Source: Angiostrongylus vasorum
Lineage: Eukaryota > Nematoda > Chromadorea > Rhabditida > Metastrongylidae
Direction: 5' to 3'
Assembly (NCBI GenBank): GCA_018806985.1
Contig: JADANN010000212.1
Coordinates: 1-64,000, forward strand
Length of the DNA stretch: 64,000 nt
Shown here piece by piece: positions 45,781 to 56,300 of the stretch. How positions within the stretch are numbered: position 1 is the stretch's first letter; each line of letters starts with the position of its first letter. Below the pieces are notes generated by a model that worked only from the letters and a program-made list of their open reading frames with translations, was not told the origin of the DNA and ran no database searches. The translations under genes were made by a program, and so were the position numbers.

Positions 45781-46782
45781 CTAGAAATAGTCTTCACGTC
45801 CATATAGCCTAAGCTTTCTGTGAAAACATAAAAAAGCGCACCGCTCAGGGCTAGGGTCAAGCCTTCGCTTCTCACTCAACCACCATCTAACTCGTTTCTC
45901 GATCCCACAAGGCTCGAAGTTCTTTTCCTCTTCTGTAAGAGGCACCAAACTATTGTAAGCTGGCTTCTTTTCTTCACTTGAACGACTGAGTGATTTATTG
46001 CTGTTACAAGCTATGTCGCTCCGCCGCACGTGCTTACGATTCTGTCGAGTTTCCTGGAAACGTGAAAAAATAGCACGAGTTGTTTCGTAAATGTCATAAT
46101 GGATGTGCAATGTATATAAACCATCGTGTTTACTACTCACTTCTTTCCTTTCCTTTACTCCTTTCAGCCGTATTTTTAGACCATGCTCTTTTGGAGGGCG
46201 CCCGAGCCTCTTTTTCCTTTCCTTGTAAGGTACACCACACATTAGATGCACTGAATTCCGTTCGTATAATTACCAGTCATACCTGTACATTGTTTTCTAC
46301 AACTACGGTCAATGCGTCAGTAGTGGCATCACTCCGTAGTGACTGAATTTCAGCTGCTGCTAAAGCGGCTTCAGCTTGTGAAGATAAGGATGCTGGTCCT
46401 GTATCATCCTCTTCTTTCTCCTTACTAGTTGGAAGCACTTTCTTTGCAGGATTGCCATATCTTTTCTTCTTCCCCTTTTTGTTAACATATTTCGGGATTT
46501 CTTCATTACTTTTAACCCAACCATACCATTTTCGACACCTCTTATCAACACAGCGCCATCTGCAATATTAATCTTAAAGGTGGTGTTACTATGCACACCA
46601 CACCGAGAAAATCTACAAGAAAAAACACCTGTGTCTATTGCTGCCACACATTTGTGGCCGAACCTGGCCACTGCAAAATATGCACTCTCGATGGCCGTCC
46701 GCACCTATTGCCGGCGTTTTCTCAACTTTGCTGCAAAAAATGCAGACAGATCGCGTACACCATGTATACATATATATGTATA

Positions 46783-46827
<45 letters not shown>

Positions 46828-49800
46828 GCATACCAATGTGCAATATATGCGTACGCATATATATATATATATATGCATATATATATAGATATATATAGAT
46901 ATAGATATATATGCGTAAATGCAAAAACAACTTGTATAAGTATTTCAACCAAAAAAAAGATACTACTGTCTCGGTCGTTTTGCATCTCGTAAGTTTCTCT
47001 TTTGTCCGATAGCGCTTGGCATATAGCTTGAAGTAATACTCCTTGACGAAAGCAGTACTGGCGAAAATAACGACATCTCTCGTGGAGGAGTTGGAATGGA
47101 TCTTTCCTCAGATTTCAGTCCTACTGACGGCACTGGACAGTTATCGTTCGCAATTTCCTAAAAGACATTATCCTTCGGTGGAGATCTGAAGAAAAATTAA
47201 CCAAGCAACTTATAACTACTCATCCTAAACCAAATAAGTTGTAAGGTAGTGGCAATATAATAGTCGAAATGGCGTTAACACACGACCCACATAATTGGCA
47301 TAATTGGAAAAATATGGAAACCTAGAAGTGGAGCAAATTTGCAACAGGACTAGGTGACACCTCATAACTTGGAACCATTCGCAATAATAAAGTATAATAG
47401 GTGTATGCACCCACTGGACATGATGCCTGATAAATAAATTTCTAAATGAAAGTGTTACATGGTTGCTTTGCATAGTCGTAATCCGTTATCAAAAAAATGT
47501 TACCACACATGGATACTTGGACGGTCCATCCTCACTGGTTGTACAGGCCCCAGCACGGTAATCTCCACTTTTTTAAAATTCTGCTGGCTTAGCCACTGTA
47601 GTTCCCTGGAGGCCCGGGGTCAGCCAGGCCAAAGTCTGCCCCAGGTCGTCACCACCACAGGCAGTCGCCGTCCTTGTAGATCAGAGGTAGATTTGTCACC
47701 ATGCGACTGGATTGATACCTGGACGGTGGTGGATCCTGGTAGTAGTGAACTCTTGGCTAGGCTTCCTGAAGAAAACGTGGGACTCCTTCTCAGCTTTGGA
47801 GACCCTTTCAAGAAGATGAATCCACCGCTCTACATCGCAGCCCAACACCCAGGAACACCTCACAGCCACGATGAGGCAACTTCTGGTAGGGTTAGCTAAG
47901 AGAGAAAGAGCTACTAGCTAAGAAAAAGAGAGGTTTCAACCATAGACCTCAAAGGAGAACACCATAAATCAAAAGTGATTCAAAACAATGAATAAAAAAA
48001 AAGTGGAAATTCCTCATAAATGCTGATATGGCATCAAATCCTTTCATTTTGCAACCAACAGACCTCTTTTTTGATTTTCTTTCTTGGTGGAGAGCGCACA
48101 CGTTCACTTTTACGTAACATGGATTTTGATAGTGACATTGAACGATATGTGGTATCGCACTCTTTCTCTTTCACCAAGACATCAACATTAGTTTTCAACT
48201 CCTCCTGAAAAAAACACTCCATTAACCACAGAAATGTGAAGAGTGGAAGCAATGTGCTTCAGATCTGCAGAGTACGGTTTTTGAGCTTTAACGCGAAAAA
48301 CTTCTGGTCAACACTGACCTCGGCCTTGGATGAACTGGTGGTACTGGATTCAGTCGTGGAAATGGAGTGATCAGATCCTCTTTTGCTATCACGACAACTA
48401 GGGGAATCATTCACTTTTCTGCAGAACTTCGACGTACACCTCCACCTCCCATCGTGAAATTTGCATTCGCAACCGCAAGCTGTACAGAAAACTGCGGGAT
48501 TGAGAAGAGGTGCAGGAGCTTCTGGTGTACCAGGTCTTCCCTCGCTACTTCCCGAAGGGATTTCCTCCAACATATGCAGGAACTGTTCGGCTGTTTCTTG
48601 CAAATTAAGTTCTCCATTGAAGGTGATTTCATCAAAAACATCAGATACACCTGATAACAACCTGCTTCTTTTCCCGGCATCACTTGCACTTTCCGACCTG
48701 TTTCGAGTTCTTGTGGAGAAACCATTAAATAATAAGTCATCATAAAGTTTCGAAGAAGTATGCGACCTTTTCGATCGGTTCGACCTAGCGTCGTCATTAC
48801 CTAGCAGATTCACTTCATCATCTAACACATTAAAGTCCGTTCCATCCAGGGTCTGGAAATTATCAAAGAAATCAAGTCCGCGATCGCCGAAACCTCCTAG
48901 ACCCTTCACACGACGAGATCCAGCGGAACTACCGCTATCCATCCGCCGCCGATGCATTGCTTTATGAAGCTTCTTCAGAGCAGATGCAGAACTGCTAGTT
49001 CTTGATCGAGACCTTGTCGATGCAGAATCGGCTCGTCGTCTTCCAAATCCCGAAAGAAAGACATCAGCCAATACTTTCCCCGCACCAGACCTAGCTTTCA
49101 ATTCGTCATGAACTGCTCCCGAAAGCATAGGTGAAGGGCTCTTATTCGAAGTGGTAGCTCCGAATAATGGGTCAGCATCGAAAGACGTTTCAAACCCTGC
49201 TGCCACTCGAATCTCATGAACAGCTTCACTAAATCCCTAGAAAAAAAAGAAGCACAATTAGAGGATCTCAGAGTCATTACAACCAAATAAAACATAATTG
49301 GGCAATTAAACAAAATCTGACACAAGGAATGCGTGACCCAAAGACAGCAACGTCGAAATCACATCACCTTGTGTTTCCTCGGAACTTCATATTGTGCTTT
49401 ATTCTCATAGTAATCGAAAACGTCCGATGGTTTCATGAATGCCTTTTCTCCTGTTCCAAAAAAGATCACAGGTATGCGAGACAACGGCGTGTTCTTGTCC
49501 TTCTCCAAAACCTAGAACATAAGAATAACGAACACACCGCTAAAAAGAACTGACAAAGCACAACGAACAAGCCACAAAGCTCTAAAAAGAGCTCTCGGCG
49601 TTGATCAGTCCCTGAGGGACGCGCCATGTATTCGACATCATTAAGCATCGCTGGAGGTGATTGAATGCATATCTGGCCTTTACAACGGCTCACTGTGGCC
49701 TACCGATGTGTCGACCCAGTGCTACTATCGCCCCAGACAAGTGTGGTACCAATTTGCCGACCCCGGAGGGATGGAAGGCTTGGTGGGCGAGGGCCGCGGG

Positions 49801-50019
49801 GATCGATAACATATGTGTATCGCAGTGGCGCCTCCAATCACTGCGCCACACGCGTTCTTCAAGCCATACATTCTAATACTATAAAAGTGAACAACTAATG
49901 AAAAAAACGGACGATATCTGACTTACCTTTGCAGGCCAGGGAGGAAATCCCCTCATCTTCGCCCAAACGAGATCTCCCGGCTTCGGCAGGGAGGAGTCGC
50001 TCGTCGATTGCATGTCCAT
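45781..50019 (-). CDS. PWWP-domain, AT-hook, Cys-rich nuclear protein, 9 exons, 739 aa
   Basis: Minus-strand exons: 50019-49927, 49511-49368, 49236-48319, 48204-48064, 47157-46967, 46730-46629, 46559-46283, 46221-46141 and 46053-45781. All are in phase and the sum is 2220 nt. A PWWP domain spans about residues 13-90: [18 protein letters not shown], then [19 protein letters not shown] low-complexity Ser/Arg region follows. Two related Cys motifs come next: CTACGCEC...[11 protein letters not shown] (about 329-355) and ECIFC...MCGS...[11 protein letters not shown] (about 508-545, rebuilt over exons 6-7). An AT-hook-like KRLGRPPK is near 625-633. PWWP domains bind methylated histone tails plus DNA, so a chromatin role is inferred. 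Start Met chosen as the first ATG of the PWWP frame. Exon 5 can also read into a TAG at 46963-46965, giving a shorter isoform. The exon 8 acceptor (TTACAAG) is weak. A TA microsatellite sits in intron 5. Confidence 0.82.
46770..46915. repeat. TA-rich microsatellite in intron 5 of the PWWP gene
   Basis: Alternating TA with GTATAC and GATATA variants between exons 5 and 6. Long apparent frames across it are artefacts of the repeat. Confidence 0.92.
47508..47880 (-). mobile_element. 390 bp RTE-A derivative in intron 4 of the PWWP gene
   Basis: Reverse tail GGATACTTGGACGGTCC at the left, reverse head CCACGATGAGG at the right. Full body. Confidence 0.87.
49582..49857 (-). mobile_element. SINE-1 copy in intron 1 of the PWWP gene
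   Basis: Tail AGAGCTCTCGGCG at the left and head with GGGGATCGATAAC and GCGCCACACGCG at the right. Similar CAAGCCA flanks suggest a diverged TSD. It is in the same orientation as the gene. Confidence 0.87.
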
Positions 50020-50395
50020 ACTCCTCAGTACGAGAGTGATCGTGGAGAACCGATGGAGCTTCTCCCTTGTTGAATCCACCCAGATCAACGATACGCAAAA
50101 GTGGAGTGTTGGAACAACGCCAAGATCACGACGTCACTGCAATGGAAGTTAAACACAAGCTTAATTTTGTCATTTGGTTGGTTGTTGGGCAAAACTATAT
50201 TTCGAGGAGTCGTTTCCTGAGTGATAGTTCGCAGACATTGGTTTGATTCTAGGTATAAATTTGCTCAAGGATGCCACTGTGCACTTCTGTTGCTCCTCAA
50301 CATCATTTTTTTACTACAACTTCATGATAAGCGTGCTTTCAGAGACTACAGGGAAACCATTTCTGTGTGATTTTGTCATTGCTTTCCCCACTGAT
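50020..50395. promoter_or_regulatory. Shared 5' region between PWWP gene and exoc-8
   Basis: The two start codons point away from each other across 376 bp, so both core promoters should lie here. A TATAAA-like GGTATAAATT occurs at about 50252-50261 in the exoc-8 direction. Either transcript could also carry an upstream spliced exon or a spliced leader. Only position supports the call. Confidence 0.5.
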
Positions 50396-53300
50396 ATGCA
50401 GTCTGGTGATGACGTCACAACCGCCGATGATGCATTGCTCTTGTCTGATAGCTTTTCTCCATCCGAATGTGAGTTTCGAACGAGAATATTCTAATATTAC
50501 CTTAGTAAAGAAGTAGACTTCACTGCATCAATGTTGACTTGGACTGTCTCATCCGCATCAAATGATGCTGTGAGCATGAGGGGTGGTGCTACGAGCGATT
50601 TCAGTCATTTTGCGATTCATTCACTTCCTGCTGAAATTGATCTTCATTTGTCGGTTCTGCATGTTTGGAGATGTGGATTCACTCTTAGGTGGACGTCCCT
50701 GTCTTGCTGCTCTCTTGTACGGCCACTTTTTTTCCAGTGGTCCCAATGTTTTTTCTCTTTTCTTCTTTCAGACATTCGCGATCGGCTAAAAGGTGTTCGC
50801 ACTGGAGATGAGAAGAAGAAGCTTCAAACTTTGCGCAGCGAAATGAACGCACTCAATCGTGCATCTCAGGAAATGCTCAAGAATAACGTGTTCCAAAATT
50901 ACCAACAGTTCATCGACGCATCCAAGGAGATTTCATGTGGGCATTTCTTGTCGCTGTCGTAAAAAAGATCGCACTGGTGAATTTAGCCTTGTGGTGACGT
51001 CATGCTGATCTCAGTCATTTTTTGCTATGCCCTTCTTCATTGTATGTTAGCTGTTGGATACAGATGTATTGAATAATTTGTTTTCATAGCGCTTCAGATC
51101 TCGAACAAGAAATATATCAATTGTCATCGCTTCTTCTTGACCAGAAACTGCTTATTGAAAATCTTATGCAGATGACAGGTGCGTAACGTTTGTTGTTTTA
51201 AGCCTTTCTGATTTCAACGCATGTGTGGCGCAGTGGTCGGCCGCCCTGCAATAAGCATGAGATCGATCCCCGCTCCCGTGGCTCACCAAGCCTTCCATCT
51301 CTCCGGGGCCTGCAGTTTGGTAGCAAACTTGACTGGAGGGATAGCAGCACTGACTCGACACATCGGTAATCCAGTAATCCACGGCGAGTAATTGTAAGGG
51401 GCCAGATATGCATTCAGTCGCCGCCAACGATTCTTAATGAAGTCGAGTGCGTGCATGGCGCATCCCTCAGGCATTGATGAACGCAAAGAGCTTTGTTCTT
51501 TTTTCATGATTTGAACAGCATTAGTTTCTTGTTTAGGTGACGATAAGTCATCGCTACAAACGGTATCAAGTCATTCTACACCAGTCTCTGCTGTTACTCC
51601 TATCCAGGTTCTTATGCAGAAAATGGATGGCATAGCGGTCAGTATGGGTGTTCAACAGCCAAGTAGTTCTTGTGTCTTCATTCTTCTTCTTAAATTGAAA
51701 TACCAGTCGGTATGGACTTTTCAAAAAAAAAAAAAGGAAAATTCTTTGCTACAAGTATTGCTTGTTTATTTGGTTAAAGCTAAGTAACATGTATAAACCC
51801 CTGATTTCATGTAACGGGCGCATGGGACCACGTCTAAGTCCTTCTCCAGACGGCGTGCGCGTCGAAATCACTACGTACGGTCCACCTTCGTCTACACCGA
51901 AAAAAAGCTACTGTTCTTCGAAGCTTAACAAAGGGAATACAGAAAGTGATGAAGCTTGCACTAATGTGTGGTGAGCGGGCGTTTGAGCAGCTAACTATTG
52001 GAAACAACGTGGACATTATTTTGCGCAGAAATCCAATGAATATTTTATAAGAAGTGGATGAAAAGAACTGAAACACTGAATGAACGGAAAGTTGTCGACA
52101 GTTGCATAAGTTGAATTTTACGACACCTTTCGTGTAATGGAATCCTGCGGAAAAAGCAAAGTAGTGTGCTATTATATGGTGGATGCACGACATGTCTTCA
52201 TATTAGAGACAGAGAAACCACCGTTTTATCAAAGTCCCTTAGAATCTTCAGTTTTACTGATTTGGCGAAACTGGTTGGTTAGGGAGTTGTACTTGAGTTC
52301 AGACTATGACGTTCCACGATCTTTGTGAGAATTCTATCTATTTGACATCAGTGACACGGATGGAAAGGTCTACATCTGATTCCGGAGTCATATTTGTTTA
52401 CCCCGTCATCAAGCTACGTTTTGCAACAAAATTTCCATTTTTTCGAAGTTTTGATGGTTTAGCCATTGTGGTTCCCTGGAGTCCCGAGGTCAACCTAGGC
52501 AAAGTCCGTCCTAGGTCGTCAGCACCACAGGCAGTGGCCGCCCTTGTGGTTCAGGGGGGAGATTTGCCATCATGCGACTAGTTTAGTACATGGACGGTGG
52601 TGGATCCTGGTTTTGCTTTACTTTTAGCTAGGCTTCCTAGTGGAAGCTCCGGACTCCTTCTGAGCAAGGCAGGCCCTGCCGAGGGAGATGAATTCCCCGC
52701 TGTACATCGTAGCCAGACATCCGGGAACGCCTCTCAACCACGATGACGCGGTTAACCGTTGGGAGCTTTGTATATTCTAAATGGTGAAATTCATTACAGG
52801 CTGAGAGTCGTTTGTTAGAAATGAAAAAAGCAGTCGTTCTGGACTATGCATGAATTGGAACCAATTTATGCTGGGCCAATTGTGTTGTCGGCTTAGGAGA
52901 TGTTTCTCCTCTTGTTGTTTCTGTCTCCGTTTCTGCTTGCTGTTTATGTTCTGATTTCAGTTTTGTTTTTTTGAGCTGTTAACTATCAGCTACTGTTTGT
53001 TGTATATTGAGAATATTAACCAGAATTTTTTTGTGAACAGAATTGTGCTCATGGAAGTGAGAAGTATCTGTCCACGTTTCCAAAATGGATAGTGAAATGG
53101 AACAGAAACTGTGGTTTTATGTTCCTCGGCCTCCTTTCTTCGAGCTTCCTCTGTAGTGTATAGTCTTGAGTGATGGGATTGAAGGGACGTTTGAAGACCC
53201 AAACAATTAATGAAGTGTAAGGGGTTGTCACATGAACTTATCTTTTCTAGGTTATTTTTTACACCTCAGGCTTATCATTTCTACACTTCCAAAGTAATTA

Positions 53301-56300
53301 GTTCAAAGTGGCTTTAAGTCACAAGATGTTTACCTTTTAGAGCATTCTCAATAATATGCGTACTTCCGACAAAGTGCTCTTATATGGAGAAATGATGCAG
53401 CTTGATCCAGAAACGAAAGAGGACATTCACCGTGCTATGCTTATCTTGCTGTCAGATAGATTATTGATAGGAAACATCACTCCTTCCGGGAAATATAGGT
53501 AAGCTGTGAGCTCTCACGTCGTGGTCCTGTTCATTTTTATACTGTTTTCATTACTTCAACTTGTTTCAGTTTGGAGTCGACATTTTCTCTTAAAAATTTG
53601 GCGGTAGTGAACGTTAAGGATAGAGAAAGTGGACCTGCGGTAGCCGACCAATTGTTGAAGCTTCTGGTATTCCCAGAACAGAGGTATCGCTGTGTTTTTT
53701 CGCGTTCATGCTTGGCATTTGCTTGAGTGTCTATCTGCTGGTTTATAAGCAGAAGCCATAGGAACCAAATTGCTTGGCCTTACCACATGCCACATTGAAA
53801 TTCACATCTCGTCAGAATTCCAAATTATATACGGATGCAGTTGTACTTTCCTCATAAATGTTAGGAGTGCCGCTAATTTTTTTAATCTGACCTTTAACGC
53901 TCAGTGGAAGGCAATGTAGATGTTTTAGAATCAGAAAACATACATGAAATGGCAACAAAAACACCTAGTCAACATAAACTTCCACTAAATAACAAGGATG
54001 TTGGATTACTTTATTCATAGATACTACCGTTGTGAAAGCTCCCGCGTCAAGAAAATGTGGCTTGATGAACTTGAAAAGGCAAAGCGGGAGATCTTGCATG
54101 AAAGTATTATGGCTCGACAGTCCACGATTCGTGGCAAGCGAATCACTGTCCAAGAACGGGCTAACCGGGTACAGAGTTCAACTGCCACTACAAAGACAAT
54201 TGAAGAAACCGAAGAAGAAGTAAGTGAGTTGGCTTCTATTTCTGGCACAGTTCTATAATCCTTTTGCTTTATTACAATAACACCGCTGCAGACCAGGACG
54301 AGATCGCTTGGCTTCAGGAGTTACCTGCGGAATTGGACGATTGCATGGCTCATAGGTATTCATTAATGTGTTTACAACGTTCCGAGTTATATACGAATCA
54401 TCCATGGATGGAAATAGTTTCAATTTTGAACTTTGAAATCCATATATTGGCTGTTAGTACTTCAATGACTGAAATGAGTTCATAAAAAATCTGTAGATCT
54501 TGACTTACAAGGTACAACTTCCACTACTTTGTCATAACTATTTTCTAGTTGTCTGGACCCAAAAAAATACTACGCTTGCGCCGAAAGGTTTTTAAAAAAT
54601 GATCTTATATTAGTAAATATTAGTAACTTTTCGGATTTGAAATTTAAACAAATTGAAAATGAAAAGTGTATGAGAAAACTATTGTAGGGTGACTTCCCTT
54701 TTTGACCTCGGTATGAATAATCAAAGTTCTTTCTTCCACTGGTGAGCTAACGAAGTTTTTACCAATCATTTACTCGGCTAACGCCGCGAGGTCTCCGTCT
54801 TCTTCGAAGCCGATGATCCGAGTGGATACTCCACAGTCGTTCATCCTCACTGTGTGAAGTCTTCATCGTTGTATTGAGTCGAACCTTAAAATAAAAGGGG
54901 GATCGCCGAGTGGGATTATTTCATAAGAGCAGTGTTTCACTGAAGAAGATTCGACTTGATGCGACGACGAAGACCCCACATCGCGAGAGCGGACGACTTT
55001 GCCGCATCGACTCGGACCATCGCCTCTGAAGAAGGCAAAGACGTCGAAGCGTTAGCCGACTATATGATTGGTAACAATCTCATGTTAGCTTGTCAATGAA
55101 GGAAAGAACATATCTGGAAAAAATTTCTTCGTATCTTTAGAGAGATGGGCGTCTCTTCTGTACGTTCACTAAGATCTCAACTAAACACTCTATTTGTTGG
55201 AACACTACCAACAGTTATCATAATTTATGTATGTATATATATATATATATATATATGTGTAATATATGTGTACATTCATGTATATACATGTTTATATATA
55301 TGCATGTGTATGTATACATAATATGGTGCTGAATTAAGCCAGTGACGTGTTTATATATGTGACGCATGTAGCGCAGTGGTTAGAAGTGCTTGAAGTTTCT
55401 TAAGTATGCAATGTTCAGAGATCTCGATCAAGCAGTTGAAATTATCCATGAATGGAAGCAGTGCTCAACCAAAGATCCTAACATAGATGCACAACTGAAA
55501 ATTCGTGAAAACCAGATTATTCAACTACTGAGCGATGACGTGCGTCGTCCTGGCGCGGTTCATGGTGGTCCTCGTGCAATGAAGAAAGCTCGAACGCTGT
55601 TGGCGCAGCTTGGAAGAGGGACATACGCGATTGATCTCTACCTTCGGCGTCGTAGTGCCTTACAACGAGCGGCGGTCAAAGATATTGCTGTATCGGAGGA
55701 GCCGCTATCATATGTCCGCCAGCTATGTACACTTTTTTCTGCAGCAGTTACTGATGTGGCTAGCGAGTTCCATTCACAACCACAGTACTATTGCCAGGTA
55801 CCGTAAAACGAAAGGAATCGTATACAGAAATGTCTTACGTAAGAGGTTAAATTCCTAACTTGATAGGATTGTCCGAGTGGAGAACAGTTTCAGGTGCTAC
55901 AGTGGTGTTCAGGTGAACTGAGTCTCTTGCTTTCACTTGTTCGAAGGCACGTAATTGGTAAGTGCCGTTCTTCCTTGTCACATGTTTCCTTGTTTCTTGC
56001 CTTTGTCAGGCTTTGTCGTAGTCACATCACTGCTCTGCCAGTATAGATTCTATACTTTAATAAATTAACTGTCAACTTAATCCTGTCGTTGTAAGCATAT
56101 ATGTTGGTCATATTATTCTTGCTCTTATCTTTTGTTTTATTTTTAGAAGTAGCTCCAGCGATGACAGTTCTTGCGTTTACATGGGGCATCTTAATGGAGA
56201 CAATGGATGAGTTGAGGGCGATGGGTATACAGTTAACATTTGAGGTTCTCTTTCATCTTTGTTTTTGTTCCAATGAGTACTTTTGCTCGTTCTTTGACAT

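Noticed and set aside
46591..46992. Open frames of 86-133 codons on both strands
   Set aside because: They run through the TA microsatellite and give Tyr-Ile repeats; only the short minus-strand exon 46730-46629 is coding.
54895..54975. Possible tRNA gene (GATCGCCGAGTGGG block)
   Set aside because: No B box, no cloverleaf pairing, and it lies inside the inverted-repeat element.
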